From NCBI RefSeq assembly GCF_025766255.1, contig NW_026516895.1:1-33817 (forward strand): 33,817 bases of DNA, read 5' to 3'. Every line of letters begins with the position of its first letter. Positions within the stretch are counted from its first letter, which is position 1. Source of the DNA: Zychaea mexicana (lineage: Eukaryota; Mucoromycota; Mucoromycetes; Mucorales; Lichtheimiaceae). A program made the position numbers and the translations under genes. Of the stretch, positions 10,801 through 18,919 are shown one piece after another. Below the pieces are notes generated by a model, which was given only the letters and a program-made list of their open reading frames with translations, was not told where the DNA came from and searched no databases.

Positions 10801-12508
10801 GCTGTCCACATATGAAAGGGAGTTTATGGCCATTGTATACTTTACTCATTTCTTTCGCCTGTATCTACTTGGTCGTCATTTCCACGTGGTAACGGATCAC
10901 AAGGCGTTAGAGTTCATTGCCAATCTCAAGGAAGGAACATCTACACGAGTCGCACGTTGGCTAATGACCTTGGCCATGTACGACTTCACCATTAGTTACA
11001 AGCCAGGCAAAGCGAACGTTCAAGCAGATGCCTTATCAAGGCTACCCCAGAATGTGATGGACAACATTGATCTCGATGAGGTCATTGTTGACGACTACCT
11101 TCCTGTACACGTGATACAAGATCTCCCCGAAGAAGCTCGCAGAAAACGCCCGCGTATTCAGGATGATGGTGAACAATGGGGTGGAATGGCTCGGGATCGT
11201 TATGCATCATTGGTCAAATACTTGTTGACGTTGAGCATGGATGAAGGCATCAGCGAAAAAGAAAAGCGTGCGATCCGACAAGCTGCGCGGTACTACTATT
11301 GGCATGATGACAAACTATATCGACGATCTTCGAAAAGTACAGGCGTGCGTATGGTAGTGCAACAAGGCGAAGTACTACAGATATTGCAAGAAAATCACGA
11401 TCACCTCCTGGCAGGTCATCAAGGGGTTGGACGGACTTTCGCGCGAATAAAGGACAGATATTATTGGCCCGGCTACTTTGCCGATGTGAGGAAGTACGTG
11501 CTCTCATGTCCGACTTGTCAACAATATGGACCACGCAAGCCGCCTACACCACTGCACCCTTGGGCTCCTGCAAAAGAGGGTCCCTTTGGACGACTCTTTA
11601 TTGACTTCCTGACCATGCCGACATCGGAGCACGGAAACAACGCCATATTGCTTGGAGTCGACAGCTTTAGCGGCTGGATGGAGGTAATGCCTACAGCAAC
11701 CAAGAGTAGCGATGCTACCCTGGTGTTCCTATTCGAGTGGATCTGTCGATATGGCCAGCCTGAAATCGTGATCAGCGACAATGCAAGCCATTTTACTAGG
11801 CACGACTTGAATCGACGCATGAAATATCAGTATGGCTTAACAATCAAAACGGGCGCAGCACATCATCCCCAACGTCAGGGACAAGTAGAACGAGCAGTGA
11901 GAACGGTGCGCACAATCCTACGCCGCCTTGGCACACATTACCTCGGATCTTGGGAAACTTGGCTTTCAGCAGCGTTATTTGTCATCAGGACATCGGCAAG
12001 GCGTGACCATGGTTGTACCCCGTTCTACTTAGCTTTTGGGCGAGAGCCACGATTGCCTATAAGTATGACGGCAGCATCTGAGGAGATTGCGGCTCCCTTG
12101 GATGATGTGGATGAAGAAACGGCATACGCGGTTGTTTCCGAGCGCATGGAGGATTTTACACGGATGCAGGCGACGGCGCTAACTTTTGCCAAACAACGCA
12201 TGAAGGAGTACAAGCAAGCGATGAAGATCCGGTATGATGCGAAGGCCAAAGCGAGGCAATTTATGGTGGGCGATAAGGTAATGGTTCATAACGAAGCATT
12301 ATCGCCTATGAGCACTGACTTAGCACCGCACTGGATCGGACCCTACGCTGTGGACAAGAGATTGGGCTACGACACATACAAATTGCGCGACGAAGCATTA
12401 TCTCTTCCTGGGGTATTCCATGCAAACCGGCTCAAGTTTTATTATACTCGTCCTCGATTGGAACGAACATCCATCCGCCACGAACATGAACTGTGGTATC
12501 AGTCCTAA
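7817..12508 (+). CDS. pol: Pol polyprotein (protease, RT, RNase H, integrase)
   Basis: The polyprotein has 1563 residues from the first ATG; the frame is open from 7709, so a gag-pol fusion by -1 frameshifting is possible. The aspartic protease has DCGSN at D208 and an ILGHDF segment near 277. The reverse transcriptase has its YIDD catalytic motif at 809-812. RNase H has D958 (LFTDAS), a YEREF motif and a TDHKAL motif. The integrase has an HX4HX29CX2C zinc site (H1196, H1201, C1231, C1234), catalytic D1263, D1321 and E1358 (spacing DX36E), and a GPY-type segment (WIGPYAV) near the C-terminus. There is no chromodomain. Unusually, about 90-95 basic and polar residues (roughly 612-704) separate the first RT motif (GPWAAGTVLIP) from the next (YRLCLNY). 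Confidence 0.96.
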   Translation: MTRPVNFIQGVYATGDGDTPATSTRSRKREHDSNMEVDSSQPPAQHNNQQTSPNVHVSDERYNKLLANLEKARQAKAQYKRADDEARARGEIPPSLQHKASSEFPLIVDQKGNVQQFDICQALKNMKIEVPFPQLMYYAPVLRQEALNAMGATSNSSHRRRQEPLVSTVNTTITAKKLHYDTTDKQEMRALQAIYAIIADEQIEALVDCGSNVSILPISLVQRVKLDMNIRPTERVIRFGGGSLEHPVGTIDLNITLSKELVVHHRFMVVQNHNTPLILGHDFLYHTCASVIPYQQRITFLKPDRHPDDTSNDAIWEVPTHWGFGPEPCREVLPVSDENVEMEAVYAHMAIERESDNNNADRIITLHNDLVLDKGEVLALRLKIQGDSAAIGEHLVLETHPVGHHDIVIWPSKIESDQSAFLFIANRGQQRLGVKAGDIIGAAKNMLTLPQRPTTTDLDEVMRQLQELTWYPDAPTPSGDRVPIYQQDVNESIIVRSNMAIAEPPKTPATKRFNINPTLSSHEQNRLQAVLDKHEDRFATSLSEVGELNVPLYHIQLKPGAKPTKVAPYAIPFEANQWLKGYLKDLEAMNLIEPCSGPWAAGTVLIPADAEKRKPRVRRKAKALHKTPRVKLSRQGKPMPVWSLLAGEETNRDPSDDELNGDNQELYMPAFAAKNGQERIGYDAHGNAVQYSCAAPVADHAGSKDPYRLCLNYKPVNAACEDSAYPIPNTNFLFTLLWGSKYISICDALRGYWQLPIQEDDRDLTGFVTQYGQYRWTRLAMGLKGAPGAWQSIMDDCFREVLYDYLLVYIDDLIIFSKTFEEHLEHIDKVLSMAAKINLSLSQRKCKFGYQELRVLGYIVGEQGFEMEQSKVDKIVQWPPPKNVHELNRFIGLIQYYRRFLPNLSTKMAPLNALKKKDQPFVWGDQEQECFDLCKSLVSTEPVLAHPDFTRPFTLFTDASNTGIGRLLSQESKEHPGVYLPIYFGSRALSDAEKKLSTYEREFMAIVYFTHFFRLYLLGRHFHVVTDHKALEFIANLKEGTSTRVARWLMTLAMYDFTISYKPGKANVQADALSRLPQNVMDNIDLDEVIVDDYLPVHVIQDLPEEARRKRPRIQDDGEQWGGMARDRYASLVKYLLTLSMDEGISEKEKRAIRQAARYYYWHDDKLYRRSSKSTGVRMVVQQGEVLQILQENHDHLLAGHQGVGRTFARIKDRYYWPGYFADVRKYVLSCPTCQQYGPRKPPTPLHPWAPAKEGPFGRLFIDFLTMPTSEHGNNAILLGVDSFSGWMEVMPTATKSSDATLVFLFEWICRYGQPEIVISDNASHFTRHDLNRRMKYQYGLTIKTGAAHHPQRQGQVERAVRTVRTILRRLGTHYLGSWETWLSAALFVIRTSARRDHGCTPFYLAFGREPRLPISMTAASEEIAAPLDDVDEETAYAVVSERMEDFTRMQATALTFAKQRMKEYKQAMKIRYDAKAKARQFMVGDKVMVHNEALSPMSTDLAPHWIGPYAVDKRLGYDTYKLRDEALSLPGVFHANRLKFYYTRPRLERTSIRHEHELWYQS

Positions 12509-12792
12509 TCAGCTGTCGATATATCTTCTTATCTATGTCTTTATTCTTTTTCTTTTCTTTCCCTGACGTCTCTCCTATTCTCTTTCGTTTCAACATTTCT
12601 TCTACTGTGGATTCCATCAAGAATTTACTTATGCGAGGTTCTTATGTCAATTTCCCCCCCCCTACGTTCGTATTGTTCCCTATATGTTGTTTCTACATGT
12701 TCTATTCTTACCATGTATCTATCTGCCCAATTCTGCCCTTCTCTTTAATGATAACTCGCTTGGGGACCATAGCGAGTCATCAAGGCCCTCTT
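12509..12792 (+). other. 3' untranslated region with G-rich hairpin before the 3' LTR
   Basis: These 284 bp separate the pol stop from the 3' LTR. ACTCGCT (12754-12760) pairs with AGCGAGT (12771-12777) around a loop containing TGGGGACC. A classical long polypurine tract next to the LTR is not visible; the G-rich loop is the best candidate for the plus-strand primer region, but it lies about 20 nt from the LTR. Confidence 0.5.
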
Positions 12793-13260
12793 TATAGCAG
12801 TGCAGAATAGTGTGACTTGTGTCACTTGGTGAGTCGACCATTGAGTAACAAGCCTAGCTATGCATGATAGAAAATTATAAATTCTCATCCCATATGCACA
12901 ATAAAAAAAAAACCCCTTTTTCTCTCGTACTTTTCGTTTACTATCCTTTTGACTCCGTTTAAGTCAAACCGACCGTACCCATTGCATACTGTATGTAACG
13001 ATATAAGAAACCAGACCGCTCGTTCAAGCTTGAGAGCTATTATTGATGGATTTTACGGACATATATAGCTTACTATCGCTTCACAACTTTGTACCTCGCC
13101 CTAGCTTGTAAACCTCATATATTTTATATACTTGATTGATTCCACGGTACTTATACGCTTTTCTACCATCGTACATCCCCTTTATGCTGTATATGAATCT
13201 CATGCGCTATATGTTTTGTGGCATGTTTAGTCGTCTATTCCAATCTCAGACAATACAATA
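12793..13260 (+). repeat. 3' LTR of the Ty3/gypsy element
   Basis: The same 468 bp as at 6109-6576, with one substitution (C at 12974). It is followed by GTTA, the second copy of the target duplication (13261-13264), and then by the continuing 81-bp repeat. Confidence 0.95.
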
Positions 13261-13372
13261 GTTATTAGGATATAAATAAAGCGTAGCGTCAACCCGTGCA
13301 TGAAGCACAACCTGAGCGAAGCGAAGAAGTATGAGTAGAGTAGCTAAGAAAGGAATCAAGCATAGCATAAAC
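13261..13372 (+). repeat. 81-bp tandem repeat, right part of array
   Basis: After the Ty3-type element the 81-bp array continues with TTAGGATATAAATAAAGCG and a CCTGAGCGAAGCGAAG block at 13311. About one and a third units remain before the sequence changes to the 175-bp repeat type at about 13373. Confidence 0.85.
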
Positions 13373-13571
13373 CTTATAGAATTGCCACAGCAATTACTTA
13401 GTAGGTGCAGTAGACCTAGTAGACCTAGGTCTACCCCAGGTCTACTCAAAATTTTTATTTGATATTTGGGTAGAAACAAGGTCCAGGAACACGATTTATT
13501 ATGATGCAAATGCTTACTTACTTAATATGGTTTGGAGATATAAGCCATTTACTATTGAGTATAAGGTACAC
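13373..13571 (+). repeat. Single copy of the 175-bp repeat type
   Basis: This piece starts TATAGAATTGCCACAGCAAT and matches the start of the block at 21254 (TATAGAGTTGCCACAGCAAT). It shares the GTAGACC/GGTCTAC-rich core, AGGAACACGATTTATTATGA and GGAGATATAAGCCATTTACT. It directly abuts the 81-bp array and may be the end of a decayed or partial copy of the 21254-26446 element. Confidence 0.75.
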
Positions 13572-14088
13572 TTTTTTCAGATATTACTGGCGCATGCGTG
13601 GGATGGCAAGTGGCGTTATGCAATTGGAGTGAGTGGCACAGAGTAAAAAATGATACTGGCGCAACTATCTTAAATAAGTCACATATTATCTTGTCCTCAG
13701 ATCTATGACAAATAGGTTTATTCGCGAAGAATGTTTATACGATGAATGGATATATAAACGTGTCCGCTCATGCTATAACGTTACAAAGGCTTACGTTGTA
13801 AACAGTCATCAAGCGTGGATGTAGAATAACTACAAAATCTTAACAATAGCGATCCCATCATCCATTTCCACGCTTCCAGCTTGATTATACAAAATATGGT
13901 GGGGCATCTTCTTTGCTATCACACTAGATGTTCATATCCTCTTTCCATTGATCTCATCAGCATGACAGTGGGTATGTTTATTAATCATCATTATTTTCTT
14001 CAAACTTTGCAAACTGATTTTTCAATGTATTGGCATTTTTATAGTTCAACAGCAGACCTTCCTTCCGTCCTGCAGCCATGCATTCTTG
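13572..14088. other. Stretch without recognisable gene
   Basis: I see no coding frame of note, repeat or RNA gene here. It lies downstream (3') of the minus-strand hypothetical gene at 14089-14589. Confidence 0.5.
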
Positions 14089-14589
14089 CTAGTCCATGCG
14101 CTTCTTGCCTTTAGCCATTCGTGCCTTCTTATACTTCGCGACAAACTCCATCCCTTTCTTGTACAGTGCTTTTCTATCCTCCAAAGTAGTTGAGGAAGAG
14201 GGGGTAGCAACGTGTACACCATCGTCATTGTTGTCGTTGTTATCATTCACAGCGTTGTCATTGTTATCATTCACCGCATTGTCATTGTCATCATTCACCG
14301 CGTTGTCATTGTTAACATCATTGTCATCATCCTCCAATTCGTCCAGCTTCCGCTTTAGAGCTCGTTGTTCGACTTGAGCATCTTGGATAGCTTCACGTAA
14401 CCTTGGTTTATCATCATCATCAGCGAGAGCGAGTATCTTATTGTAGAATATCTCTTGCTTGTCGAGTACTCCTTTTATAAAGTCGATGAGGTGGGCTTCA
14501 TTTCCAATTAAAGACATGTAGTGGTCAACGGCTAGTGACTGCAGCATTTTTGTTGTCTCATCGTCGCTGGAAAGCTCACTGAACGGCAT
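14089..14589 (-). CDS. Hypothetical acidic/basic 166-aa protein
   Basis: I do not recognise a family. The 166-residue frame begins with an ATG and ends with TAG. Its N-terminal 70 residues look like a folded helical domain (MPFSELSSDDE start, then a DHYMSLIGNE segment). A likely coiled coil follows (about 65-90, with ALKRKLDELEDDD). Then come four degenerate NDNNDNAV-type repeats, rich in Asn and Asp (about 90-125), and a basic end (KYKKARMAKGKKRMD). The amino-acid pattern is more protein-like than the shadow frames around it. It could be a single-exon gene, a final exon, or a remnant of a mobile element. The opposite strand holds a Ser/Leu-rich shadow frame that I reject. Confidence 0.5.
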   Translation of the reverse strand: MPFSELSSDDETTKMLQSLAVDHYMSLIGNEAHLIDFIKGVLDKQEIFYNKILALADDDDKPRLREAIQDAQVEQRALKRKLDELEDDDNDVNNDNAVNDDNDNAVNDNNDNAVNDNNDNNDDGVHVATPSSSTTLEDRKALYKKGMEFVAKYKKARMAKGKKRMD

Positions 14590-14662
14590 TGACTGTGTGA
14601 GAAAAAGTCCAAAGCTGGCAAATGGCTATACAGGATTTTGAATCCAATCCCGGACACGGGCT

Positions 14663-15400
14663 CTAAAATTTTCGCGAACGGGATTTTTTTTTTCGCTCAT
14701 GGGATTTTTTTTTTGGTTTACGGGATTTACCATTTCGTTCGCGGGCTTCTTTTTCGCCAATGAGGTTTTCCACTTGGCCAACGGCGTTTTGATTTGGCCA
14801 ACAGCATTTTATTTCGCTAATGGCCCCTTTTTTCGCTAACGGCATTTTCACTTGGTCAACGGCCCCCTTTTTCACTAACGGCGTTACTAATTTGCTTACA
14901 GCATTTTATTTCGTCAACGGCATCGTCACTTGGGCAACGGCCCCCTATTTGGTCAACGACATCATTATTTCGCTTACAGTTTTTTTTATTTCGCTAACGG
15001 CATCTCACTTGGTCAATGGCTCTCTTTTCCGCTAACGGAATTACTAATTTGCTCACAGCAATTTATTTCGTCAACGGCATCGTCACTTGGGCAACGGCCC
15101 CTTATTTGGTCAACGACATCATTATTTCGCTTACAGTTTTTTTTTATTTCGCTAACGGCATCTCACTTGGTCAATGGCTCTCTTTTCCGCTAACGGAATT
15201 ACTAATTTGCTCACCACAGTTTATTTCGTCAACGGCATCGTCACTTGGGCAACGGCCCTCTTTTTCGCTAACGGAATTACTAATTTGCTCACAGCAATTT
15301 TTTCTGTCAACAGCATCGTCACTTGGCCAACAGTCCCTCATTTGGCTTACAGCATTATTGTTTCGCCCATGTTACTGTCGCTTGGCTAGCAGCATTTTTA
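14663..15400 (+). repeat. Higher-order minisatellite (157 bp = 8 x about 20 bp)
   Basis: The basic unit is 18-21 bp of the form TTCGCTAACGGCAT / TTGGTCAACGGC. Eight such variants make a higher-order unit of 157-158 bp: the marker TTACTAATTTGC recurs at 14884, 15041 and 15199, then at 15278 after a half-length unit. The left part (14663-14880) has less regular copies and T runs. Long frames across it are by-products of repetition. Confidence 0.9.
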
Positions 15401-16099
15401 ACCATTAGTCTTTGCTTTTTGGTGCCTGCGTCTTGTACTTATTCAAGCAAAGGTGCTTTGTTACAGCGTATAATTATAGTTTCATATTTATAGCTTTTGC
15501 CGTTGGGCAGAAACTGAACCCTGCTAATGCCATTTACATTCAACTACTACAGTACAAGAACGGAAGAGCAAAATTCGAAGTCTAACAATGTTACTCAGTG
15601 AGCAATGATCAGAACAGTTGGCTCGAAAAGAAAGCCAGAAGATGGTCAATCCAAACAATTCTATTGTCTATGATCGTCGAATGTGTTTGCCCCGGATATA
15701 AGTAAGTAAGGTATGTCGCATTTGCAATCAAAAGCTTAAACGATACTGAAACATGCTTTTTCTTTCCATAGACATTCTGAACCCATACTACAAACTAGCA
15801 TGCAATGGTATATCTTCCATGTTGTTAGCAACAAATACATAGGCAAGACGAAAAAAATAGCTTGAAAAAAGCTTGGAAAAAGTGGAGGTTGTACCCATCG
15901 GAAAGAAACATCAAAGCCGATTAGGCTGCAACAATACGACTAGCAGTAAGCAAAATCAAGAACGACAGCTTGAAGCATGAGCACGTGCAATTTTAACCTT
16001 CCTTGTGTGCATACAGAAGCAACTCATATACTTTTCTTTCTAACAGCTATGCGAGTCTTCTTAGATCATAAAGGCTAGTGCTGAATGAAGAGCATATAC
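15401..16099. other. Stretch without recognisable gene
   Basis: About 700 bp of unique-looking sequence with only very short frames; I see no repeat or RNA gene in it. Confidence 0.5.
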
Positions 16100-18780
16100 T
16101 CATAAACCTATGTCGGACACATTTAAGCAGGGAAAAGTGAAATGACAGTGACCAAACAATGACCAAAACTTTATTTGGTCAATGACCAGATTTTTCCCAA
16201 AAAGGAACAGTGGTGGGGGGAGCATTTGCAAGAATGGGGGGAAGGCGATGACCAGTAGTGACCGAAAGGGAGAGGCAATGACCAGAGGCGATGAGGCGAT
16301 GACCAGGGGCGATGACCAGCGGTGACAGAAAGGGGGAGGCGATGACCAGAGGCGATGACCAGCGGTGACTGAAAGGGGGAGGCGATGACCAGAGGCGATG
16401 ACCAGCGGTGACTGAAAGGGAGAGGCAATGACCAGAGGCGATGACCAGCGGAGAAAAAAAAGAGAAGGCGATGACCAAAAATTTCCAAAAGCGTGTACGA
16501 TGACCAGAGGCGATGACCAGCGATGACCAAAATTTTCTAAAAAGGGATTAGCAAAGAAGTATCAATGACAAGCTCAGATGGAAAGAAAAACGATAGCAAG
16601 CGGGAGGCAGAAGGTACATGGGAAAACGGCAAGGCAAGGCGAAAAGGGGATAGCATCTGTGGTCATGAGCGCCGTGTTTGGCAAAGCCCGCTCCAAAAAA
16701 AAATTTTTTTTACGAAAGGCAGCTTCTGCATCTCTTTCGCTCCTTCACTTCTTTTTCCTCTACTTGTTTTTTTTCTTACGTACTGCTCGCCGCCATTGCA
16801 ACACTCGACCTGCTCAATTGCCAACTCACACACGCTCCATTGAATTCAGCTTTGCCGCATCTCACGTTCCTTTCAGTCACCACTCGAGCAACACTTGTCC
16901 TATACGCTTTCTTTATTCTCAACACTCGAATATTACGCATCTCGCACTATTTTTTCAATACCTTTGAACGGCCCTCAAATGAATTGCATCTCTGACAACG
17001 GCCTGGTCTCTGTCCTTCATTTTGCTATAATCTTATGATCCCAGGACCAAGCTCTTTATTTCTGTGTTGCTAACGTCAACTCTGTCCGGCGTCGTTTTCT
17101 TTTTTGCTTGGCCCTCATCAGGTACTTGAACATTTTCTACAAAATTCAGCACTGGAATGGCTATTGTATTTTACGTATATGATACTAAAGAGCACATATT
17201 CTTTGTCTCAGTGGATTCTTTGTTCCTACTGTGGATGGACTCGACCACTTTTTTATTCTGTTTTCCTTCGTAGTAACAACTGCCGCAGCATTGTCGATTG
17301 ACGAGAGCAGCAACATACATCAGCAGCAACAGCAGCACTCTAGCAACAAACTTTACAACAAACGGACGCAACATCTCTGCCATTACAACTAATTGGAATA
17401 ATGAAATTGCCAGTTGAATGACCTGCGAGTATCTCAGCGTGACAACAACACAAGCACAGCAAAACCTACAGCAGTCTGCACCGTAACGGCCGGCTTTCTT
17501 CTTTTGACCGTAAGTGTCTATTCTTTTTTATCAGGCAAACTGGCAAAAAAAAGCAGCTATTCGCACACGGCTATATATCACCATTGAGTACTCCAATTAA
17601 CGTTCCGTTTACTGTGACAGAAAAAAAATAAGGACGGGCTGACAAACGCGACGATACGGGTCCGGTGTAACTAGCAACTCTTATCCACGAGCACGAGCAG
17701 CAATGGTACACGTGTATTATATAGTGGATCATCTATATACGCCAAATTCAGCTAAAAAGTTGCGATTCACACACGACGATATCTCACCATCGAATAATAT
17801 AAATAACGATTGGTTTACAGCGGCTGGATAAGGACGCGCGGACGAACGCGACGATGGCAGTTTGGTGTTTCTAGCACGTCATGTCAACGAGCAACAGAGG
17901 TGAAAGGAGTGTGCGGATTATTTTTAGAGCAAGAGCGGCTTCAAGCAAATGAGTACTAGTACAAGGATCCGGGCATGGCGGTATCTCATTATTACACAGG
18001 TGAGGAAGAGAAGGATACCAAGGATATAAAGATAGCAAAGCTGGTTCCTTTTTTTATTGCGGTGTGGAAGTGGTGGTTATCTTCAGGTAAGGAAACAATA
18101 GCATTTTTGACTATATAGTATTAACATGCTTTAATAAACTGGTATTTCATGAATTGAGATTCTGTTGTCGTTTGATATGCAAAAACAGCTCCATATGCTT
18201 CAAGCTTGAAAATACATTAGTAAATGTGGTATCTGCGGTTCTGTTGCATGTTAGTATATGAAAATCCAATGAGTGGAAGTTGATGAGTGAAATATCTGGT
18301 GTTGCTATAATGATGAAGGAGATACTATAGAATAAAAATGACCGGTCTGTGTATTTCCTGAGTAAGACACTGCATTTCCCCAGTTGAGAGTGAAATCATT
18401 GAAAAGAGAACATCAGCAACAAGTTGTATCGAATACGTCGTCGTTAGAGCTTGTAGTTGTGGAGTTCAGATGCTTGTGAAAAAAAAACAGCAACAGCAAG
18501 CATTTTCGCTGATATACAGGCTTCTTGCTTATACAGACACCGAGGCAAATGCTTTTATTCAAGCGATCCAACAGATCTTACTTCATTGTCATGAATTCCA
18601 GCAGCTACGTTACTGATGAAGATAGGACATCGTGGGGCATTAAGACACTCAATAGGCTGAAAAGAAGGGCGTGTAAGCGCAACGGGTTTAGGGGCCTGGC
18701 AGCGAACGCCAGTGAGCGAGCAGGTTTAGTCGAACGCGCAAGTCCTGGTCCGGGTTTACTAAGGTTCCGGGTTTAGAGTT
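16100..18780 (+). repeat. Repeat unit B
   Basis: This is a full-length unit of the long repeat family. It starts near CCTATGTCGGACACATTT (compare ACTTATGTCGTACACGTTT at 18921) and continues into AGTGAAATGACAGTGACCAA. It then has a private minisatellite, a leader with an AAATTTTTT run, about one divergent 202-bp sub-repeat near 17680-17880, the conserved tail (17880-18280) and a closing block ending with GCGAACGCCAGTGAGCGAGC. Splice-donor-like motifs CCGTAAGTGT (about 17508) and CAGGTAAGGAA (about 18085) occur at positions equivalent to those in other units. Confidence 0.85.
16140..16540 (+). repeat. 43-bp GATGACCAG-rich minisatellite
   Basis: The core GGCGATGACCAG is repeated many times, with a larger 43-bp period marked by GAAAGGGNGAGGC at 16328, 16371 and 16414. 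It is inserted in unit B just after the segment shared with unit C (GTGACCAA) and is absent from unit C, so it expanded locally. Confidence 0.9.
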
Positions 18781-18919
18781 TCCAATTGATGAGCTTGGAT
18801 GTATATGGGACTCTCTTCTTCTTCTCCACCACCGCTTATTTTGGATTGCTTTATTTGTTGGGTATTATATATACTTCTTGAATGCTGTATGTATTTGTAC
18901 GTGTTTTTGAGAGATAATA
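18781..18919. other. Junction spacer between units B and C
   Basis: A short AT-rich spacer with a TTCTTCTTCT run; nothing recognisable in it. Confidence 0.45.

Larger units (their letters stand above)
6109..13260 (+). mobile_element. Complete Ty3/gypsy LTR retrotransposon (7152 bp)
   Basis: The element has two 468-bp LTRs (6109-6576 and 12793-13260) that differ at one position (T at 6290, C at 12974), a primer binding site, a gag gene with two zinc knuckles, and a pol gene in the order protease, reverse transcriptase, RNase H, integrase, which defines the Ty3/gypsy group. Both genes are open from end to end and catalytic residues are present. A GTTA target duplication flanks it. Near-identical LTRs and intact genes imply recent insertion and possible activity. 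No chromodomain follows the integrase. It lies inside the 81-bp satellite and joins cleanly to it on both sides. Confidence 0.97.

Noticed and set aside
14820..15408. Plus-strand frames of 71-130 codons across the 157-bp array
   Set aside because: Frames shift with the repeat period, composition is hydrophobic and monotonous, and no domain is present.
14663..16540. CRISPR array for the 20-bp and 43-bp repeats
   Set aside because: Repeats are directly adjacent or diverged without unique spacers, and the window is eukaryotic.
18690..18780. tRNA-like segment with B-box-like GGTTCCGGGTTTA
   Set aside because: No matching A box or cloverleaf stems, and the same block in unit C lacks the B-box-like part.
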